Assembly (NCBI GenBank): GCA_963978905.1
Contig: OZ022260.1
Span: 16,295,725 to 16,359,724 of the forward strand
DNA length: 64,000 nt
Reading direction: 5' to 3'
Origin: Trichostrongylus colubriformis
Lineage: Eukaryota > Nematoda > Chromadorea > Rhabditida > Trichostrongylidae
The position numbers and the translations under genes are program-made. The notes beneath the pieces are model-generated. The model did no database searches and was not told the DNA's origin. It saw only the letters and a program-made list of their open reading frames with translations. Positions 10,231-21,229 of this stretch are shown one piece after another (the stretch's first letter is position 1; each line of letters begins with the position of its first letter).

Positions 10231-12837
10231 TTTTCTCACCCCTCTCAGCGCCTTTATGAATTCCGTTGTGACATACTCAATCCATCTACTTCGAACATCG
10301 TTGGATTTGGGTATTTAGGCGCTTTCAGCCTTTCCAGTTGAGCCAAGACGAAGTTTCTGATTATCTCAAACGAAGTTTTTTTTATCATAAACTTACTTGA
10401 TGCTACAGTTAAAGACAGTGTGACTGTATTTGGCGATTCATGCCATTTTCAAATGATCATAGCCGTGGAATCTGAATCACGAGACAATGGCGGCATGGTT
10501 AGAGTGGTAGTGGTGGCAGCAGTGGAAGCTACGCTTGAATGGAAGACGGACAGCAAAGTACACTATGAGATGTGCCGCTGCGCAACAATTGTGTAATGTC
10601 GTTCGTAAGATATGCGGCTGACAAGGCCTCTTACTGGTGTACCGATGTATGAAATGGATTGTTCCAGTAAATGAAGAAATAATGAAAAAAGTTTTGTTCG
10701 GCTGAAATTTCTTCATTAACTGCTCTCATTTATCAGTTTCCTCTAATACATAGCGGATGTGTTCTATCCAGGCAATGGGAACTAAAAATGGATTTTTGAA
10801 CAGAGCGAGCATTACTGAACTTCATGAATGTCATCTTGAAGTCTGTGAAGCTTGTAGTAAGGATTCATTATAAAGGGTACTATGCTATCAAAATAATCCC
10901 CAAGGTTAGAGAGATCACCACGGATGTTTCTTTAATTGTACCTTTATTACAATATTGTACGCTCAGATATAAAAGGAAATAATCGGCACCGTGATATAAA
11001 GTTGATCGATTAGTCAGTAGGCTTTATCGAAAGTTTCTTTTTGCAGACGACACTCGAAATCTTTTTTTCAAATTTGATTATTTCTTTATTCAATACCACC
11101 TGTACAACAAAAAAATCACCATCAGTCTACAATGGCAATGCTGAGCCATTTGCTGGGTAGAGCTCCAGTGACGCCGCCCCAGGAGGCCCGTAAGTCCAAA
11201 TAGAAAATTCAAAAAATATTGTATACGTGAAAAAAGTAATGAGCCAGCGTAATACATACTCATGCATAGGCCTATCATAAATTTTATTTACGCCAGTAGG
11301 CAAACAAGGCACATACATACACGGACGACACCCTCAGGAAAAAGAATGTGCTGAGACGAGAAGTAAGAAATGTAATATAATGAAGAAATGATGCAGGCAC
11401 AGTGAAGTCATGACCTTTCCCATGCTGTTTCACAGACTGATAGTGTGCACCTTTTCCATTTAAATTATGTTGTATTATTGGTTTGATCAAGATCCACAAA
11501 GATCATTACGTATTCGACAATCTACTACCACCTACTGCATCCGCAAGGAAACCTGAATACCTAGCACATGAAGGCACAGGGAAAACATTGCATCAAGGAA
11601 ATAACCTTTTTACGTTCACCCTTCTGATTGATATAGTAGCTACCTCCTGCCTCAGAAAAGGTATCGTTTGTGCGCTCACCCATTATCAAGAGAGATAAAA
11701 ATAGGAATTAGCGAGTAAACCCCTTAGCAATTCCAAGCTCTACCACTTGGTGATTACGACACCCATTCAAGCGTTAACCTGCTTTGAGATATGTGGCCCT
11801 CATACAACGGGTGTGCCCTTAAACCACAATTTCGCGTCGCCAACATAGTTGGGTCCTGGAGCGATCACACGACAATGCTAGGGGTGCCCATACAATTGCC
11901 TTCAAATCGTTCCAGAAACCAACCGCTGTGGCTCGAACGTATTCCGTCGCACGCGACATGCCTCTGTGAGTAATTATGACATTCAGGTGCACATCACGTA
12001 CCCTAAATAAACACTTGGAAAATAATGAGGGAATCCAACGATAAGTCCCAGGTACATCTTATGGGGTGGAGTGCAAGTGTTCCGATTGGTGAGGTCAGGT
12101 CAGGTTGCGCGGTGGATTGCAATCAGGTAAAGACAGGTAAATAACTCTGCCAAAGCTTCTCCCCTAAAAAGGCTTAGGTAAATATGGGAGAGCCCAGACG
12201 GCAGGACACGCCACCATTCGGACAATTCGCGAAGGGCGGTGACCCAGTTCGGTGCCGACCTCTAGAAATCGGAACACTTGCAACACACCCCGTGGGGGTA
12301 TACCTCCATAAAAATCACCAACTTCAGGTTCTATTCGATGCGAAAATACTCAATTTCACGTAAACTTAGCTTGTGACCAATATCGTGGTCAATATTTGCT
12401 TCCGGAGTACAAACAATGAACAATCAATGACTCTTTGGTGTTTGTGATAGAACGGAAGATTACCAGATATTCTACGTTATCATTGCTAGATCACTGATTA
12501 TGGAGGGTGGATGGTTCAACACGTGTAATCCTCGAATATGAGGTAGTCGGCAGCAGTTTTCGTAAATCCTTCACTTCTGAATAGTTTACACACCTTTCAT
12601 GAGGAACAAACAGAACGACAATCTGAGAAGTCCATCACGATCAGGTGATTTTGGAAAAGAGTCTAGCCGTTACTTGATGCGAATTCCATATTAAAACTAT
12701 GCAAGGTGGCAGAAGCGGAGCAATCGTCACGCAGTTACGGTCGAACACTGGCCAGAGAAGGCTAGTAAGAAACTATCTCCTCCTTTGAATGGAAGTCGGC
12801 TAGACAGGTTAGGCAGGACAACAACTGCTACAATACC
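10231..12837. other. Long stretch without a supported gene
   Basis: No domain is recognised. The minus strand has an AATAAA signal near 11085-11095. Just upstream is a short frame ending GAASLELYPANGSALPL and a stop (about 11127), which could be the 3' end of a minus-strand gene; no acceptor site or further exons could be tied to it. A Rep-like block (CTAAAAAGGCTTAGGTAAA) lies near 12160 and recurs near 16090 and 42450. Confidence 0.4.
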
Positions 12838-12926
12838 GCTCACGTCGTGTGAGTAATTTTCGCCTTGCGACGGTTTGTTCGCAAACAAACCGTCGCAAGG
12901 CGAAAATTACTCACGCGACGTGAGCG
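12838..12926. repeat. Near-perfect 43-bp palindrome with TTCG loop
   Basis: CGCTCACGTCGTGTGAGTAA and the following bases are mirrored around TTTG-TTCG-CAAA and end in TTACTCACGCGACGTGAGCG. Only one position appears mismatched. This is typical of a very short palindromic MITE or the remaining hairpin ends of a larger element. Confidence 0.9.
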
Positions 12927-13461
12927 CTGTTATACTTTGTGAGCTCCTTATTTTGAGGGGATAGGTGGGAGCACAGGAGGTATCGTAAGGGTGGTCTGAT
13001 TTCGCACTGCGAAGCCATTTTCGGTGCCTTACAGACCAGATGTCATGTGACAAATGCAAAGCAGATTTTTCTGACCACATATCTGGTGCACGTACCGCAC
13101 ATGCTGACAGCATTTATGTGCTGCCGTTTAATGAATTGTTTTGAAGTAATATAGCTACCACCTCTCCAAACAGTCACACTTGTTAACACGACTCGAAAAG
13201 AAATGATCCAGGGAATTTCGCAGGACCACTTGGCCCTGTTCCCATGACAATTGCCGTCTGACAGATGGTTTGAAGACTTCCACGAGCTTCCCACACATAA
13301 ACTGAGTATAGCGGGGTACTCAAAGAGAACAGGCAGTATCGGTTCAGAAATGGAAAGGATCAAGGTTTTGCCTATGATTTTCTCAGGATCGCATCAATTG
13401 CAGTGTGATTTGTTGACAGTAAATCAATCATTGATCAAAACATCGCACAATAACACGTTAC
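12927..13461. other. Non-coding stretch downstream of the 13.6-kb minus-strand gene
   Basis: A 106-codon minus frame (13043-13363) is present but shows no domain and no splice partner. I treat it as chance. Nothing else is seen. Confidence 0.45.
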
Positions 13462-13467
13462 TTTATT
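13462..13467 (-). promoter_or_regulatory. Poly(A) signal AATAAA for the 13.6-kb minus-strand gene
   Basis: The plus strand reads TTTATT here, giving AATAAA on the minus strand about 155 bp after the stop codon at 13620. This is a plausible 3'-end signal; single hexamers occur by chance in AT-rich DNA. Confidence 0.45.
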
Positions 13468-13619
13468 AACAGAACATTACAATTGAAATTTCCTGCATTA
13501 AATGGAAATAAAGAATTTGTTGCATATGAGAATGATTCTCTAATTATTACAATTATTACTGAACTACTCTGTATGGATGCGATTGGACTTATGCTCTTTT
13601 TTTTTCCATGTCCCTCTTT

Positions 13620-14294
13620 TCAATCCTTCGATTTTCCTTCCAACAAAGCATCTCTACTTTTATTTGACTCCTTTGAAAAGGAATCTTGCGACCTTTTCTG
13701 CTTCCCTTCATAAAAATTGTAAAGATCGGTGGTGTTGTCATCAGAGGACACGTTCTTACTGCGCGCGACGTTTGCACTCCCTTTCTTGGGTGTGCGATTA
13801 CTGTCTCTATGTGTCTTTGGCTTTCTACCGAACTTCTTAGCACGAGCGGGCGCTCCTTTCCGCTTTGCTTTCATTCTCTTTCCGCCTGCAGACTTCATCT
13901 TTTTAGCTGCCATCCTTATGACAGCATTTGCAACACCGTCCTCTACGAGAAGTCCGCTTTCATACCATTCTCGTTGCAATTTTCGTAATTGTCTTATCAA
14001 TAGTAGTTGTATTGAAAGTCCGGTGGTCATCAGCGTGCTTATCACGAGCAGCTTCAACTTCGCGCTGTCCCTGAAAAGTGGATGTATTTTATCATTTCAT
14101 CATATCATTTATCACGGGTGATTGGTTTTCATGTTGTATGTTATCGACTCGGATAATCTCGTTAGCAGACCGTAGGTGGTGTCGAATCTTCCATTTTCGA
14201 AGCTCCTTTTCTGCTGCATTTCACGCTTCTGTAGCTCCAAATTTTGCTGCACAACTGATGTGTAGTACCGTGATGATATGTCGAAAACCGACAT
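13620..14294 (-). CDS. Two-exon gene, 209-residue single-pass membrane protein with basic C-terminal tail (unknown)
   Basis: Exon 1 is 14294-14116 and exon 2 is 14070-13620, joined across a 45-bp intron (GTGATAA...CTTTTCAG). Both phases agree (2+1), giving 630 bases. The ATG at 14292-14294 is preceded by GGGATACAG, a possible splice acceptor. Residues 1-60 are polar and helix-prone (QQNLELQKREMQQKR), possibly a short coiled coil. Residues about 67-85 (LLVISTLMTTGLSIQLLLI) form one hydrophobic span. After it comes LQREWYESGLLVEDGVANAV and then a Lys/Arg-rich tail with KKMKSAGGKRMKAKRKG, ending in a Ser/Asp/Lys-rich stretch. I do not recognise the family. The continuous frame, clean intron and amphipathic composition argue for a real gene. 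The orientation in the membrane cannot be told. Confidence 0.6.
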
Positions 14295-14742
14295 TTGTGT
14301 ACAATAATCTTTCTGTATCCCCAAAAGAATTTTATTACATATATTCCACCAAATACGTCTCTCAGGGGTGTGCGTGTGTCACGAGATGCATGTCTTGCGT
14401 TGCAGCAGTTATATGTAGGAATCTCTACTCCAAAAACGATAAAGGGGATGATCGAGGACCTTATTATTGGACTATTCAATCTTATGTCATCTTATAAAGT
14501 TGATAATGAGTGTTGAAAGATGAATGGCTTTGAATCTGCTGGTTTTTGCACGGTTACACTAGAGAGTTAGCATTATGGGTTCTACAGGGAGTGGAACGGG
14601 TAATTGTTACAGGGGTGGATGACTCAAATTAATAACACTTGATAGAATGACCCGAAATGCGCGAAAAGTGCCACAACGTATAAAGGTACGTTCAACGATA
14701 ACCTGATAAGTCGACTTACTTCCTTATCTGACTAACTATCCA
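14295..14742. other. Upstream region of the 13.6-kb gene, nothing recognised
   Basis: This lies 5' of the minus-strand gene. It could hold its promoter or an untranslated exon, but no motif stands out. The 105- and 139-codon frames here overlap the gene and are shadows. Confidence 0.4.
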
Positions 14743-14927
14743 GGCTGCACTTTTTTTCACAGCGCCATTTTTCGCTATCACGGCGCTACATCTGCTCATA
14801 CCCACTACGACGCCACCCGTTTTGCACAATCGGCCATTGAGGGAGCTCAAGGGTGTGTGGTCGGAGTGGGTTCGAGCAGTTGAAGCGCCGTGATAGCGTA
14901 GCATGGGGGCGCGATAAAGGTGCAGCC
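14743..14927. mobile_element. 185-bp MITE with imperfect long inverted arms
   Basis: The left end GGCTGCACTTTTTTTCAC and the block TTCGCTATCACGGCGCTACA are mirrored by GCGCCGTGATAGCGTAGCAT and AAAGGTGCAGCC at the right end. The centre is unpaired (about 14810-14870). It has no coding capacity. Confidence 0.75.
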
Positions 14928-15679
14928 CACATTGTTGTCTAAGAAACATCTGGCCCAAGAAGGCAAGCCAATCTATCTGTATTGTGAAATTGTCTTAGAT
15001 GCACTTTTGGGCTGACAGCGGGGCATTGCTACTGACAGGGTTTGGCAAATATTAGTATTGGATTTGTTCGGAGGGAACACTGACAGCGGATGATAATGTG
15101 ACAATTTTTGATATAGTGTGATATGAGCCGACAATAAATGAGTTCGAGGCATCTTAATACACTGCTCAATACTGCCGACCACTACAGCCCAGATGTTAGA
15201 TGGTCAGTGAGTGGACTTTTCAGACTTATAGTGCCCATCTAGAGAGCATGACAAGCAGTGGTAAATGACCAGTTTCTCAAAAAATAACTCTAGTTCAACA
15301 TTCAAATGCTAGAAGGTGAAAGTACTAACAACTCAAATATAAAAAACTACAAACTGATGTGGTGACAATTGGATTCTGATTGTGCGTCAGCGATGTAGAA
15401 CCAGGTAGGTCAGGTGGGAAAGCGGCTCGCGCGCCCTGTAGCGCGTGGCCACTGCACAAGGATACTACACAACACAGGACTAGGGCACATGGCGTGCGGC
15501 GACCCAGTTCGCTTGGCACAGTGACCTAGTTGGACAGTGTTGACGCACACCCAAGAGTGTTCATAGAATGAAGACAGCAGCAGTGGTTGTTCTTGACTCT
15601 TGCCTCAAATTCTATTCTATACTTTTTTCTCACCGTTATTGCCGTGCATGTATAAAGAGGGAAGGACAGAATGGGTCTA
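14928..15679. other. Non-coding stretch, nothing recognised
   Basis: Short open frames only, with no splice-consistent exon and no repeat match that I could identify. Confidence 0.4.
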
Positions 15680-16339
15680 TATCGTTAGGACAGAAAAATC
15701 GGGCTGCGTGCGGCGTGCGACGATGGCGCACTAGTTGTCCTATTCCGATTGAGGCAGCGCAATGGCGCCAAACTCACAAAGCTCCTACAGAATGATTTTT
15801 CGACGTGCTCAGTTTCTTCTGTTAATTAATCTGTTTTTTATAATTGCGAACATAACAAGATTAGGGAATAGGGTGAAAGCAAACGAGTAAACCAGTAAAA
15901 GAAGCTGAACGAGTAGCATTGCATTGTGCTGTGTTGTTGCTGTACAGGTGTTTAACTACATGATCAATCCATTCTTTCTACAGTCGCAAACAAAACTGAA
16001 ATGTAAAAAAATTCACTTAGAAATCTGCATACTGCACACATTGTCGCGCCGTCGTCTCTCACTCGGAACCGTTCAAGGCGAAAGCTTCCCCCTAAACTGA
16101 GGCTTAGGCTAAAGACCTGTGTAAAAACAGCGCCGGACGCCAAATTTAGACTAGTGGCCCTCCCCACACTACATTAGCACATAAAGATGTCTGGACATGA
16201 AAAAAAAGGTATAAAAAGGCATGATACGGACAAAAGGCTACTTATATATTGAAGCAAAAGGTTGTCCCAATCAGAACGGGCGACTCGTGCGCGAACGTCG
16301 CGGGGCGAAGCCGCGTCGCGATTTTTCTGTCCTAACGAC
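15680..16339. mobile_element. Fold-back element with about 75-bp arms
   Basis: The left arm begins ATCGTTAGGACAGAAAAATC (about 15680-15757). Its reverse complement closes the right arm (CGATTTTTCTGTCCTAACGA, about 16262-16339). The inner part of each arm is GC-rich (CGTGCGGCGTGCG versus CGCGGGGCGAAGCCGCG) and more diverged. The 500-bp interior contains a short GGCTTAGGCTAAAGACC block that recurs near 42460. No gene is seen. Confidence 0.7.
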
Positions 16340-16502
16340 ATACACCCGCACCCGATCACATTTAGATCATTTCTGGCAAAACAAGCATTGTTCATGAAAC
16401 ATCTACTTTGAATACTGCGGATATTCCGCTAGCTCGATTCTACAATTATTACCCACAAAGTTATCAAGATGTTCTAGTGTGATTAACCAATACCCTACTA
16501 TA

Positions 16503-17009
16503 CAGTAGCGCTCAAAAGTCTTCGGCCAAAACTTTTTTGTCAACACTTTTTTTCAACTTGAACAAATTTGACAAAATTTCAATATGTGGTGTCTGAACCT
16601 ATTGCCAACATTTCCTTCTACTTCAGCGCCGCTTGCCACTTTTCATGGTTTTTTCAAGAATTAACTACAAGACCACCCAGAAAAAAAGTAAAAGGCTTGG
16701 TCAAGAATTTCGGTTTTCTTTACAAAAACAGAACGAGAAAGCCTCAGAGAACATTATTTTTCTGTAGAAAGACCACGACTTTTGATGACAGCGGCACAGC
16801 GGGACGGCATAGCGATGGCATGCCAAAATTAAAAAATTTCATATAACCACGTAACTTACACCGTTGAGCGCCAAAATAGTGTATTAAGTATGCAGTGTCT
16901 CCAGGTACAACATACTAAGATTTCTCTTAGATCGGTGCAGTCACAAAAAAGTTACAAGTGAAAAACCCAAGCGGAAGACCATTTCGCCGAAGACTTTTGA
17001 GCGCTACTG
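16503..17009. mobile_element. 507-bp Tc1-like non-autonomous transposon
   Basis: Perfect terminal inverted repeats of about 24 bp begin CAGTAGCGCTCAAAAGTCTT at the left and are mirrored at the right, flanked by TA on both sides. A 92-codon frame (16568-16846) contains a basic stretch (TRPPRKKVKGLVKNFG) that could be a worn transposase DNA-binding segment. No catalytic motif is seen. Its right TA lies at the terminus of a Rep-A copy. Confidence 0.85.
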
Positions 17010-17640
17010 TATATAATCGGCTAAGTGTGTCTGTTGGTGTCGTGTGTTTGACCGGAGATTCATATCTCACAACGGCAGCAGCAAAGCTAGGACTCTGAAT
17101 TTTTGAAGGGATATGGGGTGATAAGGGGACATCAATGGTGAGGGAGCGGAAGTGATAGCAACTGATAAGGGCTGATAAGGACCCTCAAAAGGCGAATGGC
17201 GGGAAATTGATATCTCGCGTCGCAATAAACACGGGACTCTGAATTTTTGAAGTTATATGGGGGGGGAGGGTGGTAAGGGCACATCAGTGGTGAAGGAGCG
17301 GGACCGATGAGGGCTTATAAGGAGGAGTCCTGCTCTTTGTCTCTGACCGCGGCGCGCGACGAGGCGGGCATTACCTCTGAGGCCCCTCCCCGCGGCCGCC
17401 CCTTTAAGGAGCTGTATCTCAGCCGGATTCTCACTTTTTCGGGTGAAACTTTGCATGCAGCCTCTGATAAGCAAATACAATGCAAAAATGAGAGTGACAG
17501 AGAAAGTCATTTTCTCGAGCACGATTCCTTTACCTTAGGATTCCCGTTACCCAACCAGCGGGAAGGCAAATAGCGGGAAACTGGTATCTCGTGTCCCAGT
17601 AAAGCTGGGACTCTGAATTTTGCATAGCAGTTGAGCTGGC
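17010..17640 (-). repeat. Rep-A copies plus Rep-B fragment
   Basis: From 17010 the sequence reads TATATAATCGGCTAAGTGTG, the inverted Rep-A terminus, followed by GATTCATATCTC and TGATAAGGGCTGATAAGG blocks. A second diverged Rep-A body lies at 17205-17300 and a third fragment at 17570-17625. Between them (17395-17530) is a Rep-B copy (AGGAGCTGTATCTCAGCCGG, GAAACTTTGCATGCAGCC). Confidence 0.75.
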
Positions 17641-17689
17641 GAGGAATTTCGTTTCTTTTCCCGTTTTTGCGAATTCCCTGTTTTGCGAA

Positions 17690-18085
17690 CCGTTCGAATG
17701 ATGATACTGATCGATTGATGCGATCAAGACCAATAAGCCTGCTTCCATGTGTGACGCGCGCAGTAGTGTGCGCTCGCCCAACTGGTTGAAATGAAGAATG
17801 AAGAGGAGAAAACGAAGCCTTCTACTTCAGAATAGGTGATGTATGGCGAAACTAGCATTGAGAAAGCGCGGCTTGGGGTTTTATCACGACACTGCCGCAC
17901 GGAGTGCGTGTCCTGCAGTCGGGTTACTTGTCGGCGAAGGTGGGACAACGTTGGTGGCCTGCTGATTTAGCCTCTCTGCCCGTCTGCAGTCTTCCCTGGC
18001 TAGTGACGCATACGGGTACGAGAGGGTTTCCGAGATCATTTTTCTCGTATTTTCCGCCGTTCTGTGTCCTTCTTTATCTACTGTT
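17690..18085 (+). repeat. Rep-E dispersed repeat, copy 2
   Basis: It shares GTTTTATCACGACACTGCCG, GACAACGTTGGTGGCCTGCT, TTAGCCTCTCTGCCCGTCTG and TTTTCCGCCGTTCTGTGTCC with 52805-53050, and with 9950-10230 in reverse. Its left part (AACCGTTCGAATGATGATAC, GCGCGCAGTAGTGTGCGCTC) recurs inverted at about 55630-55740, inside an rbpl-1 intron. Confidence 0.75.
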
Positions 18086-18803
18086 ACATTGCCGAGCACC
18101 CCTACTTTCATATTCACAGTCTGCCAAATTTGCACCTTCCGGTGCTGTTGTACCATTCATTCCAACCATTGATACTGACCGGTATCAAAGGTTGGACCTG
18201 TTCACAGCGAAAGCCGACACGTCGAGCACTAGGTCATTCCGATCTACACGGCATCAATACGGTACGATAAGTATCATGCTGCTATCATGCTCATCACTCT
18301 ACATTTCAGTCATTCTTCGGCAAAGTCACCCCTAGGAGGCGGGGGTATGTCATCCAAAAGCGTCAGCTCGTGACCATTACGTCGTCCCTGTAGCCAGGGC
18401 ACTACCAAGGTCGAAAAAAAATACCGCTTAGCACAACCCCCCCCCCCCCCCCTCCGGCGACTAAATACGAATTCCCCCTTTTTTAACCTCGGATACGACC
18501 CACCCATCGAGGGATCCTCGACTCTCGGTGTACCCTGCCTGTAGCTCGTGACGTGCTTTTCGAAGGGATTTCGCCAAAAATAGTCTTCTCAGACCTTTAG
18601 TTTCCAAGTGAGTGACTTCTTCAAGAGATTTTTGTTAACCACATTATCCCTGCCACTCTATAAACTATGTTACCTCCTGATGATACGAAGTCCACTAACC
18701 GTTTCAATGAGTTTTGACTCAGTTAACCTATCACCGAATGCATTGCTATTATGTCGCCCACTCAGTCTCGTAAGAAATGTGTAAAAGTGTTTCTTAAACT
18801 TAC
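18086..18803. other. Stretch with a 16-C homopolymer and a short dispersed repeat
   Basis: An uninterrupted run of 16 C lies at 18437-18452. 18555-18650 (GGGATTTCGCCAAAAATAGT, TAGTTTCCAAGTGAGTGAC) matches 30185-30275. No gene is seen. Confidence 0.6.
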
Positions 18804-20160
18804 AGTACTCGTTTCCGTTCTATACGAATGTATTCCTGAAATAGAATGCATAGCGCACAGGAGCACTGATAATGAAATTAAGATAGTTCTACCGTTTCGC
18901 GTTCAGGCAAAATGACCACAGTTTCGTTGATGCCTCCTAAACATGTAGTATCGAAAGGTTCTTGAGCTCTTAAATATTCTCCTTACCTTGATCGATGGAC
19001 GATAGTTCGCTGACTTCCGTGCTGGTAGACGATGCAGTGGTTGTAATCAATGGTTCCATAGAAGGAGTGGTAGTTTCAGTGACATAAGGTGAGGTAGACG
19101 TGAGTGTGGACAAAGCCGTCGTTGTAGTTGGTGAAGCAGTAGCAATGGAGGTGTCGACAAATTCGGTAGTGCTTTCAGTTGTAGTTGCAGACGTTGTCGT
19201 CGTTGTCGTAATTGCGGTAGTAGACGTTGTCGTAGATGTGGCAGTAGGCGATGTCGTCGCTGTCGTAGTTGTCTCAGTAGGAGTTGGCGTAGTCGTCTTG
19301 CTGGTATCAATAGAATTAGGGTGATGTGCAACTTTCTTCCGAGTTCAGTACGAATTTTGATTCGGTGAAAACATACTTAGCTGGATTTCTAGCGTTACTC
19401 TTACATTAGTATTACGGACGCAAAGAAAATTATTCAACTATCTGTTTATTCATGTATTTAGTCATCTATTTAATTATTAATTTATTCGTTTGCTTATATT
19501 TCAGTTCTTTATTTATCGTGAAATCTTGACTTTGAGTTCGTTCTGCGTGGAATTAAGAACGGAGGATTCGGTTACTTTCAACTGCACTGTATCGTACGGT
19601 ACAGTCCACTTCCCGAAGGCCGACAATACGTGGCCTACAAAGTTGGATGACAGTGTATGGCGGAGTGAGAAAGATCGATACAAGCCCGTAGGCCTCGCTC
19701 TGTCAGCTGTCGGGTAATGGACTGTAGCCGTGTGAGCAACTAAAAGGATATCGGAACTTGGCAAAAACGTGTTTTGGCCTCATTTTCACTGATCCAACTA
19801 CGGATAGTCTGTTCAACAGTACTTTGCTCAATGATAATGTTGATCTTTGCGCCCGGCTTTCTTGGCTGGAGATTTTTGTTCGCAGAGTGAATGATTCAAA
19901 TTAGACGCTTGTCCATTTTGGGCAAAGATAACTATCAGCAGACGTACTCTTCTAATATTTCCATACATGTTACTGGCTGAAAGACTATTCAGAATTTTGT
20001 TAGCAAATCCTCGTGTAATTTCAGAACTGATGAAATCCGTAGCAATCAAAACTTGGAAAACATTGTACACCAACCTTGTTGTTGTAGCTGAAGACGTTGT
20101 TATTTTTGTTGCTCTTGAAGTAGAGAAGCCTTGTAACGACAAATTAAGATATTTTCTGTA
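18804..20160 (-). CDS. Candidate exons of a Thr/Ser-rich secreted (mucin-like) protein
   Basis: Three minus-strand segments look coding. The clearest is about 19335-18987: roughly 100 residues dominated by Thr, Ser, Pro and Ala (TTTPTPTETTTTATTSPTAT and similar), ending at a good donor (CAAG then GTAAGG). The next segment downstream, 18835-18804, is bounded by ATTTCAG and GTAAGT, and its 32 bases fit the phase. Further upstream, about 20150-20085 encodes another Ser/Thr-rich piece (STSRATKITTSSATTT) that continues into LVYNVFQVLIATDF. Such composition is usual for O-glycosylated linkers of exported nematode proteins. No signal peptide, start or end was found, and a 123-bp MITE sits between the segments. 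It may be a gene fragment. Confidence 0.4.
19602..19724. mobile_element. 123-bp MITE, TA target site (family also at 36.7 kb)
   Basis: The ends CAGTCCACTTCCCGAAGGCC and GGGTAATGGACTG are imperfect inverted repeats flanked by TA. The inner blocks (CGTGGCCTAC, GTAGGCCTCGC) match the larger relative at 36646-36811. Confidence 0.75.
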
Positions 20161-20370
20161 ATTTTGTTTTATACAACGTTCTTCTCGTCCATGTAATCCA
20201 TAATCGTGAAGTTGTAGATTTCTTCTTATACGATCCTGTAACCATCTGAAGTTATCGAGTAATCATAAGTGTTCATGCCCTGGTTGGGCTAAACGTAAGC
20301 TGATCAGGAATAAAGGGTTGAACACCGTGTTTGTTCCCCTTTGACGATAACCTCAACATCCTACTTAGTG

Positions 20371-21229
20371 CAGGGTACGGCAAAAGTATTGACCACTTGA
20401 CAAGACTTCATCATACTAGGATGAAAGGGGTACCACTAGCAGCTCCTAGTAACATATGATAATGTGCCGCCAGAATTCGATAGAGTCCCTTTGGCTAGGG
20501 CACAATGACGAAGAGAGCGAGGAAAAGCAACTGCCAAGGTCGAAGGTGATTACCGCGGGATCTTCGTGCTCTCATAAGATTGGTCTCAAAAGCAGTAAAA
20601 AAATTGTGAGGAGCAGCGCTGGATTTGCGCTACAGAATGCTCAAAACGGGATAATAGGATATCCTGATGCCCAGGAAATCTGAAGAAGCGCTTTTGCAAG
20701 TCGCTGCGGTGTAATACCGAAATTCCACAAATTCGGCTATATTCGAGTCAAAACCTACCAGCACAACTTAATAAACAATGTCACCGAGAGACACACACAT
20801 CTTTAGACAACTCTTCGGCTAAGACTCCATTCGGATGATTCTAGCCGGAAGCAGCAAAAACCCACAAGACGCAGTTGCGACAGCAATGATGTCAGAGCAG
20901 TCTCTACGAATTCATCACGTTGACCGAGCATGGAGCATGAATCTTAACTCGCTCAATCTTGGAGAGCGAAGCCTGAACTACCTTCCGCATTCTCCTCTGT
21001 TTCGGCAAAAGTTTGTGCTATGTGTACAACGCTCACCTGCGTCCGACGACATACGCTCTTCCTCGCTCTCTTTGCGAGTGTGTATGAGACGGAGGCGATC
21101 TTATCAGTTCTGGGCTACATAAAAATGATTTATGATCATCTATAATTTGAATAAAATTCATGCTGATACTTCTTTTCTAGTTGGAATGGTAGGACTTTTT
21201 CAAGCAGTCAATACTTTTGCCGCACCCTG
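20371..21229. mobile_element. 859-bp Tc1-like non-autonomous transposon
   Basis: The left end reads CAGGGTACGGCAAAAGTATT and the right end is its complement (AATACTTTTGCCGCACCCTG), with TA after the right end and TG in place of TA at the left. About 30 bp pair. The interior has only short frames without a DDE signature. Like 16503-17009, it is inserted at the TATA terminus of a Rep-A copy (TATACATATAATCCGCTGAG). Confidence 0.8.

Noticed and set aside
13043..13363. 106-codon minus-strand ORF next to the 209-residue gene
   Set aside because: It lies downstream of that gene's likely poly(A) site, has no recognised feature, and could not be linked by splicing.
19047..19331. 94-codon Leu/Arg/Gln-rich minus frame
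   Set aside because: It is the shifted frame of the Thr/Ser-rich exon; the Thr-rich frame has the better donor and composition.
19828..20085. Possible von Willebrand A-like domain (VFQVLIATDF, RRVRLLIVIFAQN)
   Set aside because: No metal-binding motif is present and a good GTACGT donor interrupts the frame. The similarity is too weak to call.
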